A stretch of 64,000 nucleotides of DNA from Psychrobacillus faecigallinarum (GCF_014836595.1 NZ_JACSQO010000002.1:124001-188000), one strand, 5' to 3'. Counted from the stretch's first letter, positions 26,711 through 37,826 are shown. Made by a program: numbers and translations. Notes: generated by a model from the letters alone, not told the origin.

Positions 26711-27643
26711 ATGAAAAGACAAATCATCGACACAATCGAAAGCTATGACAAAATTATTATACATCGTCATGTTAGACCCGATCCGGATGCATATGGCTCT
26801 CAAATTGGTTTAAAGGAACTTATCGCATTAAATTATCCAGACAAAAAAGTTTGGGCAACGGGTACTCATGAAAGTACTTTAGATTTTCTAGCAAAACCAG
26901 ATTCTGTTTCAGACGAGGATTTTAAGGATGCACTAGTTATTGTGACCGATACTGCAAATACAGAGAGAATCGATGATAGCCGTTATAAACTAGGTAGTTT
27001 TTTAATCAAGATAGACCATCATCCTAACGAGGATGCTTATGGAGACCTATTATGGGTAAACACAGAGGCTAGCTCTGTAAGTGAAATGATCTGTGAGCTT
27101 TATGAAGAAGCGAAGGAATATAAGGGTTGGGAGTTAGATGCTTCTATTGCTCGATTGTTATACGCAGGTATTGTAGGCGATACTGGTCGATTTATGTTCC
27201 AGAGCACTACCGAGCAAACAATGTTTTATGCTGGTAAGCTTCTGTCTTATGGGTTTGACCGAACTACTTTGTTCAATGAAATGTATGAGGTAGAGAGTAA
27301 CATGCTTCAGCTAAAAGGTTATATCTATGCCAATTTCGAAATGGAAAATGGTGTAGGGCATATGAAACTTACAAAAGAGTTGCTGAATAAATATCAAGTA
27401 GCAGAATCTGAGGCTTCCTTATTGGTAAGTGCCTTGTCAGACGTGAAAGGTATGAAATGCTGGGTATTTTTCATCGAGGACGAGAAGGAAATTCGGGTAC
27501 GATTACGTTCCAAGGGACCGATTATCAATGAAGTAGCGAAGAAGTATGGTGGTGGAGGACATCCTTTAGCCGCGGGTGCAACCGCTTATTCATGGGAAGA
27601 AGCAGATCGGGTAATAGAAGATTTAAAAAAAGCTGTAAATTGA
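26711..27643 (+). CDS. nrnA: Bifunctional oligoribonuclease / pAp phosphatase NrnA (YtqI)
   Basis: The 310-residue DHH-DHHA1 enzyme degrades very short RNAs and dephosphorylates pAp. It shows HVRPDPDAYGS, TDTANTERIDD, the signature IDHHP, and the DHHA1 glycine motif KYGGGGHPLAAGA. Firmicutes without Orn use this enzyme, including for linear pGpG from c-di-GMP turnover, so it may complete the pathway opened by dgcP. GGAGG precedes the ATG. It is 10 bases before dnaE, likely in the same transcript. Confidence 0.95.
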   Translation: MKRQIIDTIESYDKIIIHRHVRPDPDAYGSQIGLKELIALNYPDKKVWATGTHESTLDFLAKPDSVSDEDFKDALVIVTDTANTERIDDSRYKLGSFLIKIDHHPNEDAYGDLLWVNTEASSVSEMICELYEEAKEYKGWELDASIARLLYAGIVGDTGRFMFQSTTEQTMFYAGKLLSYGFDRTTLFNEMYEVESNMLQLKGYIYANFEMENGVGHMKLTKELLNKYQVAESEASLLVSALSDVKGMKCWVFFIEDEKEIRVRLRSKGPIINEVAKKYGGGGHPLAAGATAYSWEEADRVIEDLKKAVN

Positions 27644-27653
27644 GGTGGTTTGA

Positions 27654-30600
27654 ATGCAAACAGTATATCCCCAAATTGTAACATCAGCGGATATGCTGAA
27701 AAGTACAATTCAATTGGAGCAGCTCGTTGAAAAGCTGAAAAAGAATAATACAAAGGTAGCAGCCATTACAAACAGTAAGTTGTATGGTGTGTTGCCTTTT
27801 TGGCATACGCTCATAAAAAATCAAATCCAACCCGTAATCGGACTAACTTTAAAAGTCCAGTTAGACTACAGTCCGGTATCAATAGTTCTATATGCGGAAA
27901 ATAACAAAGGGTATGAGAATATCTTGAAAATTTCAAGTGGTATGGAAACAAGAGAGCTAGATTTACTTCCAAAAAAGTGGCTTCATGCCTATAAAGAAGG
28001 AATCATAGCAGTTTATAAAGCAGATTTGTTATTTTCCAAGGATTCTCTTGAGGAACTGAAATCTATATTTACTCCAACCTATTTGTTTGTTGGCGTAGAA
28101 CGACCAAGCGGCATTGAAACAGAGGAAGAGAAAGCGATTAGAAAAACCTGTGGAGAGGAAAATATTAAGCTTACTGCTTATCATGAATGTCGCTATGTTG
28201 AGAAGGATGATGCCTTTGCATTTGAAGTTTTAAATGCTATGGATCAGTCCGTAAAAATGTCTGATTTTCAAAGAAAAAAACCTCAGCCTGATTCACATTT
28301 GCTTTCCCATGAGGAGTGGCAGGAATGGTTTACAGACGTGCCTGAATGGCTATCGAACACAAAATTAATGCTAGAACGATGTATGGTTGTTTTTGATAAA
28401 AAGAAGCATATAATGCCGAAGTATCCATTGCCGGCCGAGATTACAGCTAAGGATTACTTAACTCTCCAATGTGAGGAGGGACTGAAGGCTCGTATTCCTC
28501 ATTACACCCATGACTATACAGTAAGACTACACTATGAGTTAGACGTCATTAGTCAAATGCAATATGAGGATTATTTTTTAATCGTTCAAGATTTTATGAA
28601 ATTTGCAAGGCAGTCAAATATTCTAACCGGACCGGGAAGGGGCTCCTCCGCCAGCTCTCTTGTAGCTTACACATTGTATATTACGGATGTAGATCCTCTT
28701 CCATATGGACTTCTGTTTGAACGCTTTTTAAACCCAGAACGTATTACTATGCCTGATATTGACATTGACTTTGCTGACTCGAAAAGAATGGACGTTGTAC
28801 GCTATGTAGCAGAAAAGTATGGTCAAAACTATGTTTCTCAAATTATTACATTTGGTACGTTATCCGCCAAAGCAGCTGCTCGTGAAGTAGCGAGAGTGTT
28901 TGGCTTTGAATCCAGTACATTAGAGGCAATCTCCTCGTTTATCCCTTCAAAGCTAGGAATCACCTTAAAAGAGGCTTATGATCAATCATCAAAATTACGT
29001 GAGTTCATCCAAACAGAAGATATACGAAAAAAATGGTTTGATGTTGCATTGAAATTAGAAGGATTACCTAGAAACGCTTCCACGCATGCAGCTGGAGTTG
29101 TGTTGTCACCAGTTCCTCTTGTGGACATTGTTCCTATACAAAAAGGGCATGAGGATATCTACCTTACTCAATGGCCAATGAAGGAAGTAGAGGAAAAGGG
29201 TCTGTTAAAAATGGACTTTTTAGGTTTAAGAAATTTGACCATTATGGAGCGAATACTAAATTCCATTCATTATAAAAAACAGAGCTTTTCTTTGAAGGAA
29301 ATACCGTTCAACGATGAGCAAACGTTTCGCTTATTGCAAAAAGGAGATACAACAGGAGTGTTCCAATTGGAATCGAGTGGTATGAGGAGTGCACTAAAGC
29401 AAATTAAACCAACTAGATTTGAGGATATTGTGGCAGTGAATGCCTTATACCGTCCAGGCCCAATGGAAAGTATTCCTCTGTATGCTAAGCGTAAGCTTGG
29501 GCATGTGCCAGTCACTTATGAGCACCCTGTTTTAGAGCCAATACTGAAAGAAACATATGGTATTATTGTTTATCAAGAGCAAATTATGCAGATTGCCTCT
29601 CAAATGGCAGGTTTTACATTCGGTGAAGCTGATTTGCTTCGTAGGGCAGTTAGTAAAAAAATTCGTGAAGTATTGGAAAAGGAGCGCAGCCACTTTGTTC
29701 ATAAGGCAAAACAGCTTGGACATCAAGAGCAGGCTGCCACCTCTGTTTATGATTTAATCGTCCGTTTTGCAGATTATGGCTTTCCTAAAAGTCACGCAGT
29801 TGCTTATAGTGTAATCTCTTATCAAATGGCCTATTTAAAGGCCCACTACCCTTTAGAATTTTATGGTGCTTTATTAAGTACTGCTATAGGCAATCAGGAT
29901 AAGATCAATCAGTTAGTTCTAGAAATGAAGCAAAAGCAAATTTCGGTATTACCACCATCAATTTTTAAAAGTCAATCAACCTTTACGGTGGAGCAAAATG
30001 GTATTCGTTTTGGCTTACAGGCAGTAAAGGGAATATCTTATCCTTTCACCCAAAAGCTACTACAGCAAAGACAAAGAAGATCTGCTAAGTGGGAAGATAT
30101 TTTTGACTTAGCTACTGATTTATCAGCCGTTTTTTTTACACGTAAAAATATAGAGCCACTTGTGAAGGCTGGAGCATTGGATGATTTCGGAGTAGAGCGT
30201 TCCACATTATTGGCTACTATTGATGCCGCAGTAAAATATGCAGAGCTTGTCAGTCCTACTGAGGAAACAGATTTATTTGAAGGAGACTCATCACCTTTTG
30301 GCAAATCTAAATATATTAAAACGGATCCATTACCAGTAATGCTAAAGCTTCAGTTTGAGAAGGAAGTACTTGGCCAATATTTCTCAGAGCATCCTACGGT
30401 CTCCAAGAAAAAAACAAACGACAAGGTGCAGCATATATGGGATATAATGCAATCCTCTAAGGACTCATTTGTACATGCTATTGGAATGATACAAGAAATT
30501 AGAAGAATTCGGACTAAAAAAGGAGAGGCAATGGCCTTTGTCACAATTCAGGATGACACTGGAAACATTTCAGTAACTCTTTTTCCGGAGGAATACGCTA

Positions 30601-30707
30601 AGTTTAATGCAATATTAAAAGAACAAGCCATCATTTTAGTGGAGGGCAAGAGAGAGAGCAGAAATAATAGAATTCAGGTTATCGCTAAAAATATTACACT
30701 CTACTAA
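27654..30707 (+). CDS. dnaE: DNA polymerase III alpha subunit DnaE, short form
   Basis: The 1017-residue C-family polymerase in Gram-positives extends RNA primers before PolC takes over. The catalytic Asp residues lie in PDIDIDF (368 and 370) and LKMDFLG (521). The OB domain is near the C-terminus (about 925-1010). B. subtilis DnaE has about 1115 residues; here the chain stops just after the OB domain, without the last 80-100 residues. The N-terminal PHP domain lacks the family's HSGY-like and DDH metal ligands (VTSADML and ITNSKLYG instead), so any PHP phosphatase/exonuclease role is likely lost. The SD GAGGTGG supports ATG 27654. Confidence 0.93.
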   Translation: MQTVYPQIVTSADMLKSTIQLEQLVEKLKKNNTKVAAITNSKLYGVLPFWHTLIKNQIQPVIGLTLKVQLDYSPVSIVLYAENNKGYENILKISSGMETRELDLLPKKWLHAYKEGIIAVYKADLLFSKDSLEELKSIFTPTYLFVGVERPSGIETEEEKAIRKTCGEENIKLTAYHECRYVEKDDAFAFEVLNAMDQSVKMSDFQRKKPQPDSHLLSHEEWQEWFTDVPEWLSNTKLMLERCMVVFDKKKHIMPKYPLPAEITAKDYLTLQCEEGLKARIPHYTHDYTVRLHYELDVISQMQYEDYFLIVQDFMKFARQSNILTGPGRGSSASSLVAYTLYITDVDPLPYGLLFERFLNPERITMPDIDIDFADSKRMDVVRYVAEKYGQNYVSQIITFGTLSAKAAAREVARVFGFESSTLEAISSFIPSKLGITLKEAYDQSSKLREFIQTEDIRKKWFDVALKLEGLPRNASTHAAGVVLSPVPLVDIVPIQKGHEDIYLTQWPMKEVEEKGLLKMDFLGLRNLTIMERILNSIHYKKQSFSLKEIPFNDEQTFRLLQKGDTTGVFQLESSGMRSALKQIKPTRFEDIVAVNALYRPGPMESIPLYAKRKLGHVPVTYEHPVLEPILKETYGIIVYQEQIMQIASQMAGFTFGEADLLRRAVSKKIREVLEKERSHFVHKAKQLGHQEQAATSVYDLIVRFADYGFPKSHAVAYSVISYQMAYLKAHYPLEFYGALLSTAIGNQDKINQLVLEMKQKQISVLPPSIFKSQSTFTVEQNGIRFGLQAVKGISYPFTQKLLQQRQRRSAKWEDIFDLATDLSAVFFTRKNIEPLVKAGALDDFGVERSTLLATIDAAVKYAELVSPTEETDLFEGDSSPFGKSKYIKTDPLPVMLKLQFEKEVLGQYFSEHPTVSKKKTNDKVQHIWDIMQSSKDSFVHAIGMIQEIRRIRTKKGEAMAFVTIQDDTGNISVTLFPEEYAKFNAILKEQAIILVEGKRESRNNRIQVIAKNITLY

Positions 30708-30744
30708 ACGAACCAACAGTCTGTATGCATTATTACAAACTATC

Positions 30745-30790
30745 GACAAAGATAATGAGAGTACAATCTCTCGATTATCTTTGTCTTTTC
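30745..30790 (+). terminator. Terminator of nrnA-dnaE
   Basis: GACAAAGATAAT pairs perfectly with ATTATCTTTGTC around a GAGAG/CTCTC inner stem, followed by TTTT. From here to 31065 I see only AT-rich spacer. Confidence 0.9.
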
Positions 30791-31065
30791 TATTTAAGGG
30801 AATCATTAGCTTAGCTAGCATTTATGATTATTTTTTAATGTTACGCTACTAAACTTATGTGGAAAATTACAAAGCAGGATATGAACTTAAAAACTTGAAT
30901 ACTTATACGTCACAAATTAAGCAAAATTTATAAAAAAAGTTGGAATAGCTTCTAATTCAGAAAATTCCAGAAGAAATGACTTTCTTATAAAAAATAGACA
31001 GTACATTGTTACATATGCAATTTTTCCTTTACGTTTAAGAAAAATTTATGTATCCTATTATTTAT

Positions 31066-31082
31066 AAGTGGTCAGACCACTT
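31066..31082 (+). promoter_or_regulatory. Palindromic operator upstream of gntR-accDA
   Basis: AAGTGGTCAGACCACTT is a perfect 17-bp palindrome. It contains TGGTCAGACCA, which fits the TGGTNNNACCA form of FadR-type GntR operators. A -10-like TATTAT (31056-31061) ends 4 bases before it, so a bound repressor would block transcription. The downstream GntR protein is the natural candidate to bind. Confidence 0.75.
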
Positions 31083-31108
31083 TGTAATTAATGGAAGAGT
31101 GATGGTGG

Positions 31109-31753
31109 ATGGATTCAAATAATAACTCTAGAAAAATGTTTTCAGAAATTGTAAAACAGTTGAGGCAGTTAATCCACGATGAAAAAATTCCTGTAGGTGG
31201 TAAATTGCCATCTGAACGAGAATTAGCAGAAAGGCTTCAAGTTGGTAGGTCTTCAGTAAGAGAAGCATTAAGAAGCCTAGAGCTACTTGGTTTAATAGAA
31301 ACGAGAAGAGGCGAAGGGACCTTTCTTTCAGATTATCGAAAGCATCAATTAGTTGAGTTGTTATCCACTTTCATCTTGCCAGAATCCAAATCAAAGGAAG
31401 ATGTACACACAACTAGAGCATCGCTCGAAAAAGATGCTATCAGACAGGTCTGCCATTCGGATAAACTTCATAAGCTATTAATTTGGGATGCATTTATCGA
31501 AAAGTTACTAAAGGAAGAAGTGCTTAGGGAAGATATTATTAGAGAAATTTTAATCATTTCGAATAATCGCCTTGGCTTAAAAATATGGTTTTTATTGAAA
31601 CAATACGGTGGAGAGCCTTATCGTAGCTACATGACTTTAGAAGAGAAAGGAATATGGACTCTACTGCTAGAATGTATAAAGCTAGGAGATGAGCAAAAAG
31701 GAATTTCTCTTTTTGAGGATTGGCTATTGTTACTAAACAGGGGAGATGTTTAA
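31109..31753 (+). CDS. GntR-family transcription regulator, FadR-like, linked to accDA
   Basis: The 214-residue regulator has a clear GntR winged helix (about 8-75) with LPSERELAERLQVGRSSVREALRSLELLGLIETRRGEGTFL. A helical C-terminal domain (about 80-214) follows, shorter and less conserved than usual FCD domains. It is encoded directly before accD with no gap (TAAATG), so it is part of the acetyl-CoA carboxylase operon. The 17-bp palindrome ahead of it suggests self-control. An acyl-CoA or fatty-acid ligand is a reasonable inference but nothing in the sequence proves it. ATG 31109 has only a weak SD. Confidence 0.8.
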   Translation: MDSNNNSRKMFSEIVKQLRQLIHDEKIPVGGKLPSERELAERLQVGRSSVREALRSLELLGLIETRRGEGTFLSDYRKHQLVELLSTFILPESKSKEDVHTTRASLEKDAIRQVCHSDKLHKLLIWDAFIEKLLKEEVLREDIIREILIISNNRLGLKIWFLLKQYGGEPYRSYMTLEEKGIWTLLLECIKLGDEQKGISLFEDWLLLLNRGDV

Positions 31754-32626
31754 ATGAGCATTCGAGATATATTTAGAAAGAATCAGAAAAGAAAATATGC
31801 CACGATACCATCGGAGAAGGCAAAAAATGATGTTCCAGAAGGAATAATGGTTAAATGTCCTGAGTGTAGAAAGAATGTGTTTACAAAGGACTTGATGAAA
31901 AATCTAAAAGTTTGTCCTTCCTGTGATCATCATATGAAAATGACAGCTCAAGAACGAATTGAAATTTTTCTAGATGAAGACACATTTGTATCAATGGATG
32001 ACCATCTAGAAACGGTTAACCCTTTAAATTTTCCAGGCTACACAGAAAAGGTAAAATCAGATTCCAATAAGACGGGACTAAACGAGGCTGTCTTAACCGG
32101 TGTCGGAAAGCTACAAGGACAAACGATAGTTGTTGCTGTGATGGACTCTCACTTTAGAATGGGCTCTATGGGGTCAGTGGTAGGAGAAAAGATTACAAGA
32201 GCTGTTGAAAAAGCTACAGAGCTAAAAGTTCCTTTCATTATTTACACAGCAAGCGGTGGAGCAAGAATGCAGGAAGGTGTACTATCCTTAATGCAAATGG
32301 CGAAGACGTCTGTCGCTTTGCGTAGACATAGTGATCATGGATTATTATATATATCTATCTTAACTCATCCAACTACCGGGGGGGTTTCAGCGAGCTTTGC
32401 TTCAGTAGGAGATATAAACTTGGCTGAACCAAAAGCTTTGATAGGCTTTGCTGGAAGAAGAGTAATTGAACAAACAGTTAGAGAAAAGCTTCCGGAAGAT
32501 TTCCAAACTGCCGAATTTTTAATGGATCATGGTCAGCTTGATGCAGTAGTCCATCGAAAGCAAATGAGAGATACAGTAGCGAATTTAGTTAATCTACACG
32601 TGCAGAAGGAGGTTATCACATGGTAA
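31754..32626 (+). CDS. accD: Acetyl-CoA carboxylase carboxyltransferase beta subunit
   Basis: The 290-residue protein has an N-terminal four-Cys zinc ribbon ([13 protein letters not shown] and VCPSC, about residues 34-55) followed by the crotonase-fold carboxyltransferase core with SGGARMQEG and [11 protein letters not shown]. With AccA it moves carboxyl from biotin to acetyl-CoA to make malonyl-CoA, the first step of fatty-acid synthesis. It follows the GntR gene without a gap and overlaps accA by 7 bases. The SD is GGGGAG. Confidence 0.96.
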   Translation: MSIRDIFRKNQKRKYATIPSEKAKNDVPEGIMVKCPECRKNVFTKDLMKNLKVCPSCDHHMKMTAQERIEIFLDEDTFVSMDDHLETVNPLNFPGYTEKVKSDSNKTGLNEAVLTGVGKLQGQTIVVAVMDSHFRMGSMGSVVGEKITRAVEKATELKVPFIIYTASGGARMQEGVLSLMQMAKTSVALRRHSDHGLLYISILTHPTTGGVSASFASVGDINLAEPKALIGFAGRRVIEQTVREKLPEDFQTAEFLMDHGQLDAVVHRKQMRDTVANLVNLHVQKEVITW

Positions 32627-33585
32627 AGGTACTTCCGTTTGAGGAGCCAATTGTTCAGTTAAAAAGTAAAATCGAAGAGATTAAAGATTATACTGCGACT
32701 GCAGAGGTAGATATGTCTACTGAGATAGAAAATCTTGAAGAACGTCTTAGAAAGCTGGAAATAGAGATTTATGAGAACATGGAGCCTTGGGACAGAGTAC
32801 AGGTTGCTCGTCACCCAAGCCGACCTACTACAAGTGATTATATTCAGCAAATATTTACGGATTTCATCGAGCTGCATGGTGATCGCTCATACGGTGATGA
32901 TGCGGCCATTATTGGTGGCATTGCATTATTAAATGGGAATCCCATCACAGTTATTGGACACCAACGTGGCCATGATACGAAAGAAAATATTAAAAGAAAT
33001 TTTGGAATGCCCCATCCGGAAGGATATCGAAAAGCTTTACGTTTAATGAAGCAAGCGGAAAAATTTAATCGACCTATCATTTGCCTTATTGATACAAAAG
33101 GTGCCTATCCAGGCAAGGCGGCAGAAGAAAGAGGTCAAAGTGAAGCCATTGCAAGAAACTTAGTAGAAATGGCTGGTTTAAAAGTGCCGGTTATTAGCAT
33201 CGTTATTGGTGAAGGTGGTAGCGGCGGAGCATTGGCTTTAGGCGTTGCGAATCATATCCATATGCTTGAAAACTCTACGTATTCAGTTATATCTCCTGAG
33301 GGAGCAGCATCAATTCTTTGGAAAGATTCTTCACTTTCCAAGCAGGCTGCAGAGGCTATGAAAATTACTGCCCCGGATTTAAAACAAATGAACATCATTG
33401 ACACAATCATAAAAGAAATACATGGTGGTGCTCACAAGGATTTAGAGACACAAGCTCAGTACATGAAGGAAGCTATTATTCAATCTCTTCGAGAACTTTC
33501 GAAGCTATCTCCAACTGAATTAGTGGATGCAAGGTACAATAAATTTAAACAAATTGGTAAGTATAAAGAAAATGCGTCTAACTAG
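32620..33585 (+). CDS. accA: Acetyl-CoA carboxylase carboxyltransferase alpha subunit
   Basis: The 321-residue partner of AccD starts with a helical region (about 1-60) and then the carboxyltransferase fold with [30 protein letters not shown] and the oxyanion glycines [10 protein letters not shown]. The ATG overlaps the accD end, so production of the two subunits is coupled. The SD is AGGAGG. The stop codon lies inside the terminator hairpin. Confidence 0.96.
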   Translation: MVKVLPFEEPIVQLKSKIEEIKDYTATAEVDMSTEIENLEERLRKLEIEIYENMEPWDRVQVARHPSRPTTSDYIQQIFTDFIELHGDRSYGDDAAIIGGIALLNGNPITVIGHQRGHDTKENIKRNFGMPHPEGYRKALRLMKQAEKFNRPIICLIDTKGAYPGKAAEERGQSEAIARNLVEMAGLKVPVISIVIGEGGSGGALALGVANHIHMLENSTYSVISPEGAASILWKDSSLSKQAAEAMKITAPDLKQMNIIDTIIKEIHGGAHKDLETQAQYMKEAIIQSLRELSKLSPTELVDARYNKFKQIGKYKENASN

Positions 33586-33598
33586 ACGCATTTTTTTT
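33570..33598 (+). terminator. Terminator overlapping the accA stop codon
   Basis: AATGCGTCTA pairs with TAGACGCATT and runs into eight T. The TAG stop of accA lies in the loop and arm. Confidence 0.92.
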
Positions 33599-33625
33599 GA
33601 AAGCATTTCGTGTTAAGCTTATAGT
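33597..33625 (+). promoter_or_regulatory. Sigma-A promoter of pfkA-pyk
   Basis: TTGAAA, 17 bases, TATAGT, about 28 bases before the pfkA start. Its -35 overlaps the T run of the accA terminator. Confidence 0.7.
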
Positions 33626-33637
33626 AAATATAGCTAG

Positions 33638-34612
<975 letters not shown>

Positions 34613-34650
34613 ACAGACTACATAATTTCAGCAATAGGAAGGATAAGATT

Positions 34651-36411
34651 ATGAGAAAAACTAAAATAGTATGTACTATCGGTCCCGCAAGTGAATCAGA
34701 GGAAACTTTAGAAAAATTAATTGAGGCAGGAATGAACGTTGCCCGTTTAAACTTTTCTCATGGTAGTCATGAAGAACATGCCGGAAGAATCGAACGCATC
34801 AAAAAAGTATCTAAAAAGCTAGGCAAAATAGTTGGGATATTATTGGATACAAAAGGTCCAGAAATTAGAACTCATAAGATGGAAGGTGACGCCATCGAAT
34901 TAGTCACTGGTCAGTCTATTGATATATCTATGACGGAAGTGTTAGGTAACACAGAGCGTTTTTCTATTTCCTACGAAAAGTTAATAGAAGATGTACAGGA
35001 AGGCTCTATTATATTATTGGATGATGGGCTAATCGAGCTAGTTGTTCAGGGAATTGATTCGGAAAATGGAATCATTCATACGTATGTTCAAAATGCTGGA
35101 ACATTGAAAAACAATAAAGGTGTGAATGTACCAGGTGTCTCTGTCCAATTACCAGGTATTACAGAAAAAGACGCAAAAGATATTCTTTTTGGTATCGAGC
35201 AGGATGTAGATTTCATCGCCGCTTCTTTTGTTAGAAGAGCAAAAGATGTACTGGAAATCAGAGAATTATTAGAGAATAACAATGGATCTCACATTCAAAT
35301 CATCCCTAAAATTGAAAACCAAGAAGGCGTAGATAATATTGATGAGATTATTGAAGTATCTGATGGGTTAATGGTTGCAAGGGGAGACCTTGGAGTAGAA
35401 ATTCCTGCTGAGGAAGTTCCTTTAGTTCAAAAATCTCTTATCCAAAAATGTAATGAAGCAGGAAAACCAGTTATTACGGCGACTCAAATGTTGGACTCTA
35501 TGCAAAGAAACCCGAGACCAACTCGTGCAGAAGCAAGTGACGTAGCAAATGCGATTTTAGATGGAACAGATGCCATCATGCTTTCTGGTGAGACTGCAGC
35601 AGGCCTTTACCCACTAGAGGCGGTTCAAACAATGGACAAAATTGCAAGACATACAGAAAATGCAGTAGATTATAGAGCGAATGTTACTAAGTTGAGTAAG
35701 GCTCGCGATGTAAACCTAACGGATGCCATAGGCCAAGCAGTTGCTCATACTGCTATCAATTTAAAGGTGAAGGCAGTTATAGCTCCTACAGAAAGTGGGC
35801 ATACTGCTAAAATGATCTCTAAATTTAGACCAGGGGTTCCTATTATAGCTGTAACTTCAACAGTGAAACCTTCTAGAATGCTTACACTAGTATGGGGAGT
35901 TTATCCTATTGTTGGTAAAAAAGCTTTCTCAACAGATGAAGTGTTAGAGATTGCTGTGGAAGAAAGTATTCTGCAACATTATGTAACTCATGGTGACCTA
36001 GTTGTTATCACTGCTGGTGTTCCAGTAGGACAAGCTGGAACTACTAATTTAATGAAAGTTCATGTTATTGGTGATATGGTCGCTAAAGGTCAAGGTATTG
36101 GTAAGAAAACTGCCTTTGGTAAAGCAATTGTTGTTCAAAATGCAAAAGAACTAGAAGGCCAAGATACGAGCGAAAGTATTATCGTAACGATAGGTTCTGA
36201 TAAGGATATGGTTCCTGCTATCGAAAATTGTAGAGGATTAATCACAGAAGAGGGCGGCTTAACTAGCCATGCTGCTGTGGTTGGCTTAAGCTTTGGAATC
36301 CCTGTAGTTGTTGGTGTTGCCGACGCGACTAAACTTATTGAAAATGGTCAAGAACTAACGCTTGATGCTGAAAGTGGAGTTATTTATAACGGTCAAGCAA
36401 GTATTATTTAA
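34651..36411 (+). CDS. pyk: Pyruvate kinase with C-terminal PEP-utilizer domain
   Basis: The 586-residue enzyme converts phosphoenolpyruvate to pyruvate with ATP formation. It has the barrel core ([14 protein letters not shown], the active region [11 protein letters not shown] and [11 protein letters not shown]) and the allosteric domain. It also has the extra C-terminal PEP-utilizer-like domain of about 110 residues with [17 protein letters not shown], where the His corresponds to a phosphohistidine. This form is typical for Bacillus and Geobacillus. A terminator follows. Confidence 0.97.
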   Translation: MRKTKIVCTIGPASESEETLEKLIEAGMNVARLNFSHGSHEEHAGRIERIKKVSKKLGKIVGILLDTKGPEIRTHKMEGDAIELVTGQSIDISMTEVLGNTERFSISYEKLIEDVQEGSIILLDDGLIELVVQGIDSENGIIHTYVQNAGTLKNNKGVNVPGVSVQLPGITEKDAKDILFGIEQDVDFIAASFVRRAKDVLEIRELLENNNGSHIQIIPKIENQEGVDNIDEIIEVSDGLMVARGDLGVEIPAEEVPLVQKSLIQKCNEAGKPVITATQMLDSMQRNPRPTRAEASDVANAILDGTDAIMLSGETAAGLYPLEAVQTMDKIARHTENAVDYRANVTKLSKARDVNLTDAIGQAVAHTAINLKVKAVIAPTESGHTAKMISKFRPGVPIIAVTSTVKPSRMLTLVWGVYPIVGKKAFSTDEVLEIAVEESILQHYVTHGDLVVITAGVPVGQAGTTNLMKVHVIGDMVAKGQGIGKKTAFGKAIVVQNAKELEGQDTSESIIVTIGSDKDMVPAIENCRGLITEEGGLTSHAAVVGLSFGIPVVVGVADATKLIENGQELTLDAESGVIYNGQASII

Positions 36412-36417
36412 AACCTA

Positions 36418-36453
36418 AGCAAGTGCCTCACATAAAGTGGGGCACTTGTTTTA
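36418..36453 (+). terminator. Terminator of pfkA-pyk
   Basis: CAAGTGCC pairs with GGCACTTG, followed by a TTTTAT run. Confidence 0.88.
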
Positions 36454-36481
36454 TAATTAGTATAGAGAGGAAGGTGACTGT

Positions 36482-36874
36482 ATGAAATGGATTATAGGCT
36501 TATTTGTGGTAGTTCCTGCAATTGAGTTATATATATTACTTTTAGCTGGGAAGTCCATTGGAGCATTTAACACCTTACTATTGATCATTGCCACTGGAGT
36601 TATTGGTGGTTTTGTAGCCAAAAGACAAGGTATGAAAGCATTCAGGGAGGTTTCTGATAGTGTTAAAAACTATCAAGCACCAGGCGAATCAGCTATAAAT
36701 GGAATCAGCATTTTTTTAGGAGCAATATTAGTTGTACTTCCAGGGTTTATATCAGATATCCTTGGTTTTTTGCTGCTGTTCTCACCAACAAGAAAATTAT
36801 TTAAGCCTCTTTTTTATAGATGGATTCGTAAGAAAATGAAAAAAAATCAAATTATCGTGATGAAGTCTTCATAG
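36482..36874 (+). CDS. fxsA: FxsA family membrane protein (YtzA)
   Basis: The 130-residue protein has three or four membrane helices and the FxsA hallmarks PAIELYILL, GVIGGFVAKRQGMKAF and LPGFISDILGFLLLFSPTRK. E. coli FxsA affects phage T7 exclusion by F plasmid; its normal role is unknown. AGGAAGGTG precedes the ATG. Its last 23 bases overlap the end of the convergent ytvI gene. Confidence 0.9.
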   Translation: MKWIIGLFVVVPAIELYILLLAGKSIGAFNTLLLIIATGVIGGFVAKRQGMKAFREVSDSVKNYQAPGESAINGISIFLGAILVVLPGFISDILGFLLLFSPTRKLFKPLFYRWIRKKMKKNQIIVMKSS

Positions 36875-37826
36875 AACCTCCCCATTTGTTTGCGATTAAA
36901 TAAATAAAGGGACTAAACAGGATGCCAATAAAGCCGAAAATTAATATTGCCGCTGCACTTAAGAAAAAAACATGAACTGCTTTTATTTGCATGGAGGCCG
37001 ACCAAAGGAAATTATCTACGATATGTCTAGTCAGCTGAACAAAAATATAAAGCAATAAAATTATACTGCCAAACAGTTTAGCATCCAGTAAAAAGAAGTA
37101 AATAGCCATAGGTATTAAAATAATACCTGTCCCTAGAAATGGTATGCTATCGACTAAAGATATTAAAAAAGCATTTTTTATAGGGTTATGTAAGCCAAGT
37201 ACACTGAAGCCAGTGGCAAGTAGCACAAAAGTTAGAAGTAAAAGCTTCACTTCCACACCTAAAAAGCTATTAACGACTTCCGAAGACTTAATCACTGTTT
37301 TATGAAAAAAATCTCTCGTTTTTATTGGAAAATAGATTAGAAACCAAAGTCTGTCCTTCGTGGACTCATATAAAGAAAAAAAAAGCCCGATGCTAAAGAG
37401 AAGTATTTCGAAAATATAAGTTGGTAGATGCGTTAGATTAATCAATAAATTATTTAAAATAGTGTCTAGCAACTCTTGAAGCTTATCTTCAAACATAAGA
37501 AAAATTGGATGATTTTGTAAATCATCGAATGGTAAGTATAAAAGATGTTCATGAATTAGCGGGATTAGTGTAACTAAAGATTGGAAAATAAAGAATACAA
37601 ACAACAGAAAACTACTTAATATTATTATCTCTGTTAACAATACACTCATGAAAATTGGAAGTTTAAGTTTTTTATGAAAGAAATTAGATGTTGGAAAAAG
37701 CAAGTATCCACACAAAATAGATAACGTTAATGGGTACGCTATAAAAAGGATTAGCAGAATGACTCCTATAGGTATCCAGTAAGATATAATATCTTTCTTG
37801 TTCATTTGAAAAGTAACGAGTTTCAT
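36852..37826 (-). CDS. ytvI: AI-2E-type membrane transporter (YtvI)
   Basis: The 324-residue protein has about seven hydrophobic helices. It has the general build of the AI-2E/PerM family: paired N-terminal helices (18-36 and 60-80), a middle extracytoplasmic region, then LLLLTFVLLATGFSVLG, LISLVDSIPFLGTG and a final helix pair. Position between fxsA and citZ matches B. subtilis ytvI. The transported compound is not known. The start is uncertain, since neither ATG 37826 nor the in-frame ATG eight codons later has a good SD. Confidence 0.82.
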   Translation of the reverse strand: MKLVTFQMNKKDIISYWIPIGVILLILFIAYPLTLSILCGYLLFPTSNFFHKKLKLPIFMSVLLTEIIILSSFLLFVFFIFQSLVTLIPLIHEHLLYLPFDDLQNHPIFLMFEDKLQELLDTILNNLLINLTHLPTYIFEILLFSIGLFFSLYESTKDRLWFLIYFPIKTRDFFHKTVIKSSEVVNSFLGVEVKLLLLTFVLLATGFSVLGLHNPIKNAFLISLVDSIPFLGTGIILIPMAIYFFLLDAKLFGSIILLLYIFVQLTRHIVDNFLWSASMQIKAVHVFFLSAAAILIFGFIGILFSPFIYLIANKWGGSMKTSSR

